In this document: positions 7,185-14,117 of the stretch, in pieces | Layout of the letters: each line of letters opens with the position of its first letter | Numbering within the stretch: position 1 is the first letter of the stretch | From: a virus | Reading direction: 5' to 3' (one strand) | DNA length: 28,911 bases | Virus record (IMG/VR): IMGVR_UViG_3300048555_000331 | Span: 1 to 28,911 of that record | Notes under the pieces: model-generated | Databases searched by the model: none | What the model saw: only the letters and a program-made list of their open reading frames with translations | What the model was told of the DNA's origin: nothing | Made by a program: the position numbers and the translations under genes

Positions 7185-8492
7185 TTAGTGAAGTGTTGCT
7201 TCGGGTTTAAATCTTGATGTTGCCCCGAAGAAAGTGAGTGGAATATTTTTGCCTACTTTGCCGTTTCTTTGCTTTGCTACCTTCAGCTTCCTTTCGTCAA
7301 TTTCCTCACTTTTCTTCCAGACGAATAAAACGATATCAGTATCCTGCTCGATTGCTCCTGACTCTTTAAGGTCAGAAAGCTTTGGTTCTCTGCCGATCTC
7401 ATCTGCATCTCTTTTGAGTTGTGCTAAAATGACCACTGGAATCTTCAGCTCTTTAGCAAGGATTTTAAACATACGAGAAGCATAAGAAACCCGCTCATAG
7501 TTTGATTGGCGCTCCTGTCCTTTTTCCGAACTTATGATTTGAACATAATCTATAATGATCATATCCAAGCCTTTCTTTGCCAACTTTCTTGCCCTTGCTC
7601 TTATTTGAGAGACAGTCAATCCTGCCTCGTCATCAAGCCATAAAAACTCATCACGCTGTGTGCGGTTCAGCCACTCATTTGCTTCATTCCATCTGTCTCT
7701 CTCTGAAGCTGAAGCTGTTCCGTCTTCAATAGGAAAAATGGGACAGTCTGCTTTATGGCTCTGCATACGATGCATTACCTCTTCCGCTTCCATCTCCATA
7801 TTGACAAAGTAGACCTTCTTTTCTTCCTCCATCGCAGCAATTGCCATTTGCACAGCGAAAGCGGTTTTTCCTAATCCTGTTCTTGCAGCGACGCAGATAA
7901 GCTGGCTCGGTTTCCAACCGCCTTTTGTATACATATCTAAAGCACGAAGTCCTGTTCTTATTCCAAAGTCTTTTCCATCTGACTCTTGGCGTAATAAAAT
8001 TCTAGCTTGTGCCGACTTTAGAACTTCTGTCCCTGCTCTTAGGGTCTTCAAGTCTTGTTGCTGAAGTCTAGTTATATCACGATCCATTTCGGATAAAATT
8101 TCATCTGAAAAAACACCTTCAGTTGTTTTATCAATACAAGTCAGTAGCGAAGTGCGAATCTGTCTTATCCTGTAATTTTCAGTAAGAGTCTTATAATAAC
8201 TTAAATATCCTGCACTTGTATCAACGGACTCAAACACCTCCATTAGCTTGTCATACGGTGCATCGATATGATTATCGGTTGTCACAGCAACATCAATTAG
8301 GTCATCTGTCTGATTCCTAACACATGATTCCCAAATCTGTTGATGTAGCTCTATTGCAAACCATTCTGCCGTTACACCTTCTGATATGGCATGAATTAGT
8401 CTTTCTGAATCCTTGGCGCAGCAAGCCAAGAAGCCCCTCTCCACATCAGAGGATTTGGTTGTTTTGTCTATACTCATCCAAGTAGTATTCAT
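7185..8492 (-). CDS. dnaB: Replicative DNA helicase, DnaB family
   Basis: 435 residues. An N-terminal helical DnaB domain (about 15-105) is followed by a RecA-like ATPase with Walker A ARTGLGKT (203-210), an ME-E motif near 231-238, Walker B MIIIDY (311-316), a sensor region VVILAQLKR (353-361), SGAIEQD (378-384) and KQRNG with a probable arginine finger (407-411). It would unwind DNA at the phage fork as a hexamer. The start at 8492 is supported by GGAGG seven bases upstream, and it overlaps the upstream gene by 47 bases. The neighbouring replisome-organizer-like gene may load it. No phage primase or polymerase is visible, so host enzymes are probably used. Confidence 0.95.
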   Translation of the reverse strand: MNTTWMSIDKTTKSSDVERGFLACCAKDSERLIHAISEGVTAEWFAIELHQQIWESCVRNQTDDLIDVAVTTDNHIDAPYDKLMEVFESVDTSAGYLSYYKTLTENYRIRQIRTSLLTCIDKTTEGVFSDEILSEMDRDITRLQQQDLKTLRAGTEVLKSAQARILLRQESDGKDFGIRTGLRALDMYTKGGWKPSQLICVAARTGLGKTAFAVQMAIAAMEEEKKVYFVNMEMEAEEVMHRMQSHKADCPIFPIEDGTASASERDRWNEANEWLNRTQRDEFLWLDDEAGLTVSQIRARARKLAKKGLDMIIIDYVQIISSEKGQERQSNYERVSYASRMFKILAKELKIPVVILAQLKRDADEIGREPKLSDLKESGAIEQDTDIVLFVWKKSEEIDERKLKVAKQRNGKVGKNIPLTFFGATSRFKPEATLH

Positions 8493-8994
8493 CTATTTCC
8501 TCCACACTTTTAGCATTTTTATATTTCTCAAAAGCCTGCTCCCGTGCCACATGGAACCAATCCAATACATCATTCAGAACTAACTCAGGGGCATCTAGCT
8601 CCTTCGGCACAGGTCTCCATGATGGATCGTTTTTTAACCATGTTGTTAAAGCGAAACCCCACTCCTTGATCGCATTACCATTCGACTGTCTCCAATGAGA
8701 CTGAGAATAGTAATCAAAGAACTCCTTCGCTTTTGGCTCAACGGGTTCAGCAACTTTTCCTTTAAAATATTCGATAACCTCTTTGAGGTTCTTTGGGCGA
8801 CTGCCCCTTCCTAATGTATTTAACTTCTTCTTAGTAGCCTTTACTGCTTTTTTAACCTGAGGTTGTATCTCAGGCTTATAATCTGAGAGTGCTGCCAAGA
8901 GAACATTCTGAATGCTCGTTAGTCCAGTTCTCTCCCTAAGCATCTCAAGACGCTCCATTATGAAGTCGTTAGGTTTTAAAACAATCTGACTCAT
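8446..8994 (-). CDS. Putative replisome organizer / helicase-loader protein
   Basis: 182 residues. The first 40 residues look like a short helical domain (possibly ribbon-helix-helix). A basic linker (48-75) follows, then a segment FFDYYSQSHWRQSNGNAIKE (92-111) leading into W-G-F-A-L-T-T-W. The F-x-D-Y-Y ... W ... I-x-x-W ... W pattern is found at the C-terminal ends of phage replication-initiation proteins that act with DnaB. The gene lies directly upstream of the DnaB gene, with overlapping ends. The assignment rests on that motif and position. The origin site is not visible to me. Confidence 0.55.
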   Translation of the reverse strand: MSQIVLKPNDFIMERLEMLRERTGLTSIQNVLLAALSDYKPEIQPQVKKAVKATKKKLNTLGRGSRPKNLKEVIEYFKGKVAEPVEPKAKEFFDYYSQSHWRQSNGNAIKEWGFALTTWLKNDPSWRPVPKELDAPELVLNDVLDWFHVAREQAFEKYKNAKSVEEIDEYYLDEYRQNNQIL

Positions 8995-9440
8995 AAATCC
9001 ATAAGAGTTCTTGGTTCTAGTTCCTTGGGCTTATCAAGGGTTACCCTTATTCCAGAAACTTCGCATCTGAGCTTTTGAAAGAACAATTCAACAATCTGCC
9101 CGTCATCATTATAAAAGCCTAGCTTGCCAAGGCAGTCCTGAAACATTTTGACAAGGTTATCACAGTCAGGCTTGCGGTCATGATAAGTTCTGCCCCACGC
9201 TCTGATGGCTTTCTTCTCTGTCTTCAAAAAGGGTAGCATATAAATAACCTTTAAAGACAAAGCACCCTCTAGAGGTTTTACTGGTTGGAAGGGTAGGAGT
9301 AGTGACATGAAATCCTGCTCCTGCTGTTTACCTTTGGCAGTTTTATATGAAAAGGGCGTTCCATCCTTTTTTATCCCCACCCGTCTTGCAGACTGAGCAG
9401 TACTTCGTGGGGGATTACATTTTACAAAAAAATCAAGCAT
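8991..9440 (-). CDS. rusA: RusA-like Holliday junction resolvase
   Basis: 149 residues. The RusA fold signature is present: HDRKPDCDNLVK with acidic residues D92 and D94, then a further Asp at 102 in QDCLGKLGF, then NDDGQI with D112 and D113. The Asp cluster would bind the catalytic magnesium. The enzyme would cut branched recombination or replication intermediates before packaging. It overlaps the next gene by four bases and the upstream nuclease gene by eight, so it is translated within the recombination block. Confidence 0.9.
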   Translation of the reverse strand: MLDFFVKCNPPRSTAQSARRVGIKKDGTPFSYKTAKGKQQEQDFMSLLLPFQPVKPLEGALSLKVIYMLPFLKTEKKAIRAWGRTYHDRKPDCDNLVKMFQDCLGKLGFYNDDGQIVELFFQKLRCEVSGIRVTLDKPKELEPRTLMDL

Positions 9441-10509
9441 CTCTAATTAGCGACATTGCTTTTGGTTTTATCCGAGTATGTGCCTCGATTCTTTGACGCA
9501 AATCCTGCTTCGCTTTTGCTACAGATTCACCCGTCGTTTTCGCCCATACCTTAACGAGTTCCGATTCCTTGAGCGAACAACAGCTAAGAAACTCATTAAC
9601 CGAAAGATTAGCCCCGAACATTTTTTCAGCAACTTTCGGGACATCAAAAGAAGTAATATGACCGCTCGCACGAAGCTTAAAATTAGGTACATCAATGTTC
9701 TTTTGCAGACGCTCCTTGCAGAGCTTCTTAACTTCCTTGACGAATTGCTCCAGAGTAGAAGCCATAGACATTTTTTCACTAAGTTCCTCATTACTTACAT
9801 TTTCCATATTTTCTATTATTGCGTTTTTTGCCCATGCATGAGCTTCAGGGCAGTGAGCCAAAGCCCTACACCATTTGCAGTGAGTCCCTGCTTTTCTCTC
9901 AGCACCCTTCTCTTGAACCTCCCGTGAAAGCTGAATTAGCCGTGACCGCAATGACTGTATATTTTCCACATCAATTACTGCGGTTGTAAGCTTATCTAGC
10001 ATCGGCTGTACAAGACCTAAATTTATTGTTTTTAACTTGGGATATTCCTGTGCAAGAAGCACTGCATACACCTGTAGTTGCCTATTTTTGTCTGCGGAGG
10101 CATAGAACCCTTGGAAGAATTTATAATCTATAATTGATGCATTTTCTTCAGTTGCATCGATTTCATAAAAGTCGATCTCACCACTAAAGAATGCATTGTC
10201 GCCATCCTTACACCAAATTCTTTGCTCATGAAAAGTTTTTGTTGGCCCCGCCAACCCGAAATCTTTCCTGCAAATTTCCTGAAGCTCTCTAGCTCTAAAT
10301 ACGAGATAGTTTAATTCATCAGGAACTTCATCTATCGGAGTGTTTTCGCTCATATGAAGATGAGCCTGAGTTCCAAGGTCAGCCTCTTCGGACTCCCGAT
10401 CTGCAAAGCTTTGTTCTGCAAGGAACCTGCCCTTGCACTCAAAGAGTTCACCCATCGAGGAGCCCGAAGGAAGCCTTACTCCTTTATATGACCTTTTATC
10501 AGCCGTCAC
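9433..10509 (-). CDS. RecB/Cas4-like PD-(D/E)XK exonuclease with putative Fe-S cluster
   Basis: 358 residues, resembling the DUF2800 group of phage nucleases. Visible motifs are the G46-TQA-H50 helix, GEID at 110-113, D128-Y-K130 (the PD-x-K core) and QLQVYA (144-149, motif QxxxY). C25 near the N-terminus and C211-x2-C214-x5-C220 after the core match the four-cysteine iron-sulfur arrangement of Cas4 and AddB nucleases. A C-terminal domain of about 120 residues follows and may bind DNA. Beside a single-strand annealing protein it would form an exonuclease-annealase recombination pair. It overlaps the annealase gene by 11 bases. Confidence 0.85.
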   Translation of the reverse strand: MTADKRSYKGVRLPSGSSMGELFECKGRFLAEQSFADRESEEADLGTQAHLHMSENTPIDEVPDELNYLVFRARELQEICRKDFGLAGPTKTFHEQRIWCKDGDNAFFSGEIDFYEIDATEENASIIDYKFFQGFYASADKNRQLQVYAVLLAQEYPKLKTINLGLVQPMLDKLTTAVIDVENIQSLRSRLIQLSREVQEKGAERKAGTHCKWCRALAHCPEAHAWAKNAIIENMENVSNEELSEKMSMASTLEQFVKEVKKLCKERLQKNIDVPNFKLRASGHITSFDVPKVAEKMFGANLSVNEFLSCCSLKESELVKVWAKTTGESVAKAKQDLRQRIEAHTRIKPKAMSLIRDA

Positions 10510-11089
10510 TTTCCCAGTCCAAATCCGCCTGTTTTATACCATCACCCTTTTTAATACTGATTTCTGCCGCCACAGCGTTCTTCCAGTATTCTGTCGTGCA
10601 AAACTTCTGCACAACTTTTAGCTCATCCAAATTTAATTCTTCTAAATGCCTTCCAGATAACTCACCAATCTTTGAGCTATTAGGTAACGGGTCATATTTA
10701 GATTTTTTTGGTAAGTTGTTAGGTTTTTTTTCTAATTCTTCTTGTCGTTCGATTGCTTGTTCAACTTCCTCATAGGTGGCAATCGAATCATCAACTCCAA
10801 TTCCTAGAAAACCCAAGCATCGTCCGACAGCACTTGTCTCGCAATTTTCTATAAAGCTTGTGGCGTTCACTCCGCTTTTACCCTTAATTTCTTCAGCGTG
10901 ACCAGTTGCTCTTACCAGACCTTCTGAGTCTAAAACTTTTGCAACCATGACCACCCTGTCCCCACTCATGTCGATAATACTTGTTTCTATCGACATATCC
11001 TTAAAGTTAGGATGACTCCTGAATGCCCTGACTCGCTCGTTCACGGCAACATAATCTTTAGACTTAATTTTCTGTGTCTTGAGCTTCAT
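10499..11089 (-). CDS. Single-strand DNA annealing protein (Sak3/ERF-like)
   Basis: 196 residues. The core has YVAVNERVRAFR (13-24), paired strands, a TGHAEE segment (62-67) and the conserved helix SFIENCETSAVGRCLGFLGI (78-97). The pattern E-x-x-E-T-S-A-x-G-R is the mark of a group of phage annealing recombinases. A variable linker and a short C-terminal domain with an acidic end (DWESDG) follow; such ends contact SSB in other annealases. It would pair complementary single strands made by the neighbouring nuclease. Family assignment is good, subfamily uncertain. Confidence 0.78.
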   Translation of the reverse strand: MKLKTQKIKSKDYVAVNERVRAFRSHPNFKDMSIETSIIDMSGDRVVMVAKVLDSEGLVRATGHAEEIKGKSGVNATSFIENCETSAVGRCLGFLGIGVDDSIATYEEVEQAIERQEELEKKPNNLPKKSKYDPLPNSSKIGELSGRHLEELNLDELKVVQKFCTTEYWKNAVAAEISIKKGDGIKQADLDWESDG

Positions 11090-11342
11090 CGTTTACCTCC
11101 GAATTCATTTGATGTCTCCACCCGACTGGTCTTTTGGGAGAAACTAAAATTGGCTCTTGCAAAGAATTAACTTCTTTGAGGGAAACCAAATGGCGTTTTC
11201 TGTGAGGGTACTTCCAAGACCTTAGTCGGTCTCTTGCAATCAGGTCATGAACGCTTTTGTTCGACGCATAACCTAGTAGCTTCCTCGCCTCTGTAATTGT
11301 AATTAAATCATCATCCACACTCATGCAAACGATGTTTATCAT
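11064..11342 (-). CDS. Small HTH/excisionase-like DNA-binding protein
   Basis: 92 residues. Residues 11-60 fit a MerR/excisionase-type winged helix: ITITEARKLLGYASNKSVHD, then a basic wing RSWKYPHRKRHLVSLKEV. The C-terminal 30 residues look disordered. It is the first gene of the minus-strand early operon, directly across an AT-rich divergent intergenic region from the RHH gene, so it may control early transcription or excision. No Shine-Dalgarno precedes the ATG at 11342. A second in-frame ATG at 11324 is equally possible. It overlaps the annealase gene by 26 bases. Confidence 0.65.
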   Translation of the reverse strand: MINIVCMSVDDDLITITEARKLLGYASNKSVHDLIARDRLRSWKYPHRKRHLVSLKEVNSLQEPILVSPKRPVGWRHQMNSEVNDEAQDTEN

Positions 11343-11477
11343 AAAATAATTTAAAGAAAAGAAAAAAATTAAAAAAAATTAAAATGTTTTATTTATTTTA
11401 CTATTTTACGTAAATTTATATATTTTGTTGACTTTGTATATAAAACTGTAGTTCATATATTTTCTTGTCCATTAAAT
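11343..11477. promoter_or_regulatory. Divergent early/lysogeny control region
   Basis: A 135-base, very AT-rich spacer between oppositely transcribed genes. It holds a perfect ten-base palindrome TTTACGTAAA at 11405-11414 and a plus-strand TTGACT hexamer at 11428-11433. A clean -10 at normal spacing is not evident. The region must hold the promoter of the early operon on the minus strand and that of the RHH pair on the plus strand. The palindrome is a natural operator candidate for the adjacent DNA-binding proteins. Confidence 0.6.
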
Positions 11478-11705
11478 ATGAGTGTAAAAAAGTACCAAAT
11501 AGTAGGAGTTAAGCTAGATACAGCTTTGCTCCAGCAGTTTCAGAAAGTCGCAGCTTTACTAGAAATGAATCAATCAGACTTAGCGTCAAAAATGATTCGC
11601 GACTGGATGGAAATGCTTGAAGAGAAATCAACCCCGCAAATACCGAGTTTCCTTGCAATGGCTCGTTTTGCAAAAGAATACAAAGGAGAAAAACTGAAAA
11701 AATGA
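11478..11705 (+). CDS. Ribbon-helix-helix (CopG-like) regulator
   Basis: 75 residues. The pattern YQIVGVKLDTALLQQFQKVA is a beta strand followed by a helix, and LEMNQSDLASKMIRDWMEML gives the second helix with the conserved N-x-S turn, as in CopG/Arc/MetJ-type dimers. It is transcribed away from the early operon and sits in the lysogeny region next to the integrase. It is therefore the only visible candidate for an early repressor, or it may regulate itself. The stop overlaps the next ATG (ATGA). No Shine-Dalgarno is visible. Confidence 0.65.
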   Translation: MSVKKYQIVGVKLDTALLQQFQKVAALLEMNQSDLASKMIRDWMEMLEEKSTPQIPSFLAMARFAKEYKGEKLKK

Positions 11706-12175
11706 CTAACAATATTGTTGTCGAATTTAACGAGGAAAAACAACAGCTAGATTTTCCTTATCCAATCAAATCAATTGAGTTAGACGGGGAAAAGTTATCT
11801 GATGTCCACGACTTGACTTCAAAGGTTATCAGCATGACTAAGACGATAAGAGTCTTAGCATACACAGCTACAGTATTAGCAATAATGGCAGTTGGAACTG
11901 TATTCTTTATTGCACAATGGCTAGTCAGCCACGAAGCAAGTATTGAGCAGTTACTCCTGACAGGCAATGAAGAGTATAATCAAATGCGGGTAGATTCACT
12001 TGCATGGAATGCCCACAAAAGAGAGCGAGCATATGTTCACCTCAAAGAGTTCCACGGACTGCATTGGGATGAGAAAGTGCAGGATTGGGTTAAGCCCCCT
12101 CCGCCACCACCACCATTGAAACCCAATCCGATAGGAGGTGCCAATCACTTTGATCTGAAGTGGGCTGGTCGCTGA
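11702..12175 (+). CDS. Membrane protein with proline-rich tail, lysogeny region
   Basis: 157 residues. The soluble N-terminus (1-48) is followed by one clear transmembrane helix at about 51-73, a charged helical region, and a run of seven prolines near residues 132-138. I do not recognise a family. It is translationally coupled to the RHH gene through ATGA, so both are probably expressed from the same promoter in the lysogen. Superinfection exclusion is a reasonable guess for a membrane protein in this place, but no sequence evidence supports it directly. Confidence 0.6.
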   Translation: MTNNIVVEFNEEKQQLDFPYPIKSIELDGEKLSDVHDLTSKVISMTKTIRVLAYTATVLAIMAVGTVFFIAQWLVSHEASIEQLLLTGNEEYNQMRVDSLAWNAHKRERAYVHLKEFHGLHWDEKVQDWVKPPPPPPPLKPNPIGGANHFDLKWAGR

Positions 12176-12228
12176 GGGTTAACCATGCGACAAAGAATCG
12201 TAATCGATAATAACATATATATTATTAT

Positions 12229-12248
12229 ATTATTCCGTAAGGAATAAT
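12229..12248. terminator. Hairpin between convergent genes
   Basis: ATTATTCC at 12229-12236 pairs with GGAATAAT at 12241-12248 around GTAA. It lies between the convergent membrane-protein and integrase genes, where a two-way terminator is expected. There is no strong T-run on either side, and it is followed by an alternating CG stretch at 12252-12260. Termination is therefore a moderate guess. Confidence 0.4.
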
Positions 12249-12279
12249 GTTGCGCGCGCGTAAGGGAGTAAACCCACAG

Positions 12280-13236
12280 TTATACTGGAGTTATACTAAA
12301 GTATTCCTTAGCTTCTGACTCACTAACATTGGATTCACAGTAATTATGATGAAAAGTTCTATGGTTAGTGTGACCTGTAAATCGCATACATTTTTCCTGC
12401 CCCAAAACCCAAAAGCCGTAGGAACAAAAACTGTGCCTCATGGCATCATGCCCCAAGGCTCCACAATGTCTGTCTCTAGCAAGTCTAAATGAATTGTAGG
12501 TGCATGGTTTTACCTTGAAATTCTGAAGCCAGACTTTGAGATTGCAAGGTAATCCACTCAAGGTTCTTGTTCTTCTTCCTTTAGCAGAAGAGCCTGAAAT
12601 AATTATTTTATCATCGCTAAAGGTTAATTCACGACACGCCTCGTAAGGGCGAAGTCCCGCAAAAAGCTGTAGGCAGACTCGTAATTTGTGTTGGGATGGG
12701 ATGCGGTTTAAAATTTCTTGAGTTTTTTCAACGGAAAGAATTGGTATTTCTTTTTCATCCACAAATATTTTTCCAAGCTTAATTCCGTGAAATTTATCCT
12801 GTGGACACCATCCTTTTTCCCCGCACCAGTTGAGAAAGCTGGCAACATCATTTCGATACCCCGATCTCGTGTGAGTATTGTTTTCTTTTTCAGCAAACGA
12901 TTTAACATCATGGCGCTCAATTTTCTCAACAAGCGTGTTTCCAATAAATTGATTGAACTGATTTAGACGCTGTCCATATGTTTTAATCGTCGCACGACGC
13001 ATATTTCTTTTTTCGCAGTCTTGTAAATATTCTTCTATAGCTGGGGTTATACCGCAGTGATTACCTGAATATTTTGGGGTGAGCAATCCATTGGAAAAAG
13101 TATTTAGCTCTTCATCAATATGCTCCTGAGCTTTTTTCTTTGTTGTAAAGAATTTGCGATAAATTCTGGTGTTTTGTGAGCGCAAAGTGACGCAAAATCT
13201 TCTTTTTGTCTTATCGTGGGTAATTTTATGTTTCAT
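12280..13236 (-). CDS. int: Tyrosine-recombinase integrase
   Basis: 318 residues. The N-terminal part (1-60) is a basic arm-binding-like domain. Residues 62-150 form a SAM-like core-binding domain. The catalytic domain carries R196 (GLRPYEA), K219 (SAKGRR), H263-x3-R267 (HDAMRH), H289 (TGHTNH) and the nucleophile Y299 (HHNY). All six catalytic positions are present, so the enzyme should be active. It would recombine attP with a host tRNA-Val gene. The attP core lies 150 bases upstream of its start, the common phage arrangement. It is transcribed on its own, opposite to the flanking operons. Confidence 0.93.
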   Translation of the reverse strand: MKHKITHDKTKRRFCVTLRSQNTRIYRKFFTTKKKAQEHIDEELNTFSNGLLTPKYSGNHCGITPAIEEYLQDCEKRNMRRATIKTYGQRLNQFNQFIGNTLVEKIERHDVKSFAEKENNTHTRSGYRNDVASFLNWCGEKGWCPQDKFHGIKLGKIFVDEKEIPILSVEKTQEILNRIPSQHKLRVCLQLFAGLRPYEACRELTFSDDKIIISGSSAKGRRTRTLSGLPCNLKVWLQNFKVKPCTYNSFRLARDRHCGALGHDAMRHSFCSYGFWVLGQEKCMRFTGHTNHRTFHHNYCESNVSESEAKEYFSITPV

Positions 13237-13240
13237 CAGC

Positions 13241-13292
13241 GGTGGCGTTTATGGTGGCGTTTTTGGGGCGTTTTTATGATTATGAACGCCAC
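13241..13292. repeat. Putative integrase arm-type sites, left cluster
   Basis: GGTGGCGTTT occurs at 13241-13250 and again at 13253-13262. A degenerate copy GGGGCGTTT begins at about 13265, and the inverted half AACGCCAC lies at 13285-13292. The same word recurs on the other side of the tRNA core. Direct and inverted short repeats flanking the crossover core are the hallmark of tyrosine-integrase arm sites. The cluster overlaps the start of the integrase gene region, so it may also affect integrase expression. Confidence 0.6.
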
Positions 13293-13348
13293 TTTTGATG
13301 TAAAGCCATTTATTAAAAAGTATAATATTTACTTTATTTATAATGACT

Positions 13349-13370
13349 AAGCCCCTGATTGGTAGGGCTT
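13349..13370. terminator. Small hairpin between int and attP core
   Basis: AAGCCC at 13349-13354 pairs with GGGCTT at 13365-13370 around a ten-base loop. It lies just past the 3' end of the tRNA-derived core when read on the minus strand, where seven T follow the CCA. It could be a relic of the tRNA's own terminator or a phage terminator. It is weak evidence by itself. Confidence 0.3.
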
Positions 13371-13386
13371 TATGTTGCTAAAAAAA

Positions 13387-13436
13387 TGGTGGGAGATACT
13401 GGATTCGAACCAGTGGCCTCATGCGTGTCATGCATG
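13387..13436 (-). other. attP: attP core: 3' half of a tRNA-Val(GAC) gene
   Basis: On the minus strand this is a complete anticodon arm (CATGC, loop ATGACAC with anticodon GAC, GCATG), a five-base variable loop, a T arm (ACTGG, loop TTCGAAT, CCAGT), the 3' acceptor strand ATCTCCC, discriminator A and CCA. The 5' half is absent: no GGGAGAT or D arm lies upstream. A half tRNA beside an integrase is the classic phage attachment core, which restores the host tRNA after integration. The crossover probably lies within the anticodon arm to T arm part. The 50-base length marks the recognisable part only. Confidence 0.85.
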
Positions 13437-13472
13437 TAATTAATAGCTTAAACATTGGGATTTAGTGATACT

Positions 13473-13494
13473 GGTGGCGTTTGGTGGCTTTTTT
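13473..13494. repeat. Putative integrase arm-type sites, right cluster
   Basis: GGTGGCGTTT at 13473-13482 is followed at once by GGTGGCTTT at 13483-13491. Both match the words at 13241 and 13253 on the far side of the tRNA core. A TTG-started extension of the next gene runs through this repeat and is therefore unlikely to be coding. Confidence 0.55.
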
Positions 13495-13537
13495 CTTGCA
13501 TAACCAAAGTGTTGGTTTCATAGTCAAAGAGGTGGAA

Positions 13538-13768
13538 ATGACAGGGGAACAAATACAAAAATACATTAAGCCATACTTGGAGGAAATGTTTGAGGGATAC
13601 ATTGTTGTTGGATTTAAGGCAGGTAAATCTACGCCAGTTATGATTGGACACGCTCCGCATAAACTGAAGAAACCAATTGAGTGTGCCAAGATCAAGTCAA
13701 TAGCCAAGATGGCTATGAAAATATTAGAGACTAATGAGGAAGATACGCAAAGGTTGGGAGATATTTGA
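13538..13768 (+). CDS. Hypothetical protein, 76 aa
   Basis: Not recognised. I place the start at the ATG at 13538 because GAGGTGG lies just upstream. The longer frame from 13481 begins with TTG inside the attP repeats. The protein has a central beta-like stretch GYIVVGFKAG and basic helices after it, with no membrane segment. It is the first gene of the late operon and precedes the terminase block. It overlaps the next gene by 35 bases. Confidence 0.55.
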   Translation: MTGEQIQKYIKPYLEEMFEGYIVVGFKAGKSTPVMIGHAPHKLKKPIECAKIKSIAKMAMKILETNEEDTQRLGDI

Positions 13769-14117
13769 TTTCTTTCCTCCAATATTTGTAAGGATTCTTG
13801 CAAGGGAGAAAGTTGGTAAATCAGCAGTGCGGGTTCTTACTGATGAGGAAATCTCAATTAGGGGCGAGCTAGGTCTGGATTTAGTTAAAGAGGTGTCTGT
13901 CTTGCACAACTGGGATAATGTAACACTTGGTGTTGCAAGAAAGTTTTGTAAGGGATGTAACTTGGATGTTTTTGATTGGCGTGTCAGAAATTCGGCATAT
14001 GCGTTAGCGAGCGGTGGAAGTTTTGCTTATTTAAAATGTAGTCCAGATTGGAAGACAAAGTATCTTCCTCTACTTAGAGAATATATCGATGCCGAGAAGA
14101 AGAAAATACACAACTGA
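13734..14117 (+). CDS. Hypothetical protein upstream of terminase, 127 aa
   Basis: No family assigned. Residues 36-60 (LTDEEISIRGELGLDLVKEV) are helical. A cysteine pair at FCKGCNLD (about 91-98) and a C-terminal stretch CSPDWKTKYLPLLREY follow. Proteins with this kind of helical core plus a CxxC near the C-terminus occur just upstream of terminase genes in several phages, but I cannot name one. It overlaps both neighbours (35 and 29 bases), so it is part of the same transcript. Confidence 0.6.
   Translation: MRKIRKGWEIFDFFPPIFVRILAREKVGKSAVRVLTDEEISIRGELGLDLVKEVSVLHNWDNVTLGVARKFCKGCNLDVFDWRVRNSAYALASGGSFAYLKCSPDWKTKYLPLLREYIDAEKKKIHN

Noticed and set aside
9478-9927. A 149-residue plus-strand frame inside the exonuclease gene
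   Set aside because: It is antisense to a gene with clear catalytic motifs, and its own product has no recognisable features.
12252-12260. Alternating CG run as a Z-DNA or regulatory site
   Set aside because: Only nine bases, with no second feature to support a role.
13387-13500. A complete tRNA gene on the minus strand
   Set aside because: The anticodon arm, T arm and CCA are perfect, but no 5' acceptor strand GGGAGAT or D arm lies upstream, so it is a half tRNA (attP core).
13481-13537. N-terminal extension of the 76-residue gene
   Set aside because: It would start at TTG inside the attP repeats, whereas the ATG at 13538 has a good ribosome-binding site.
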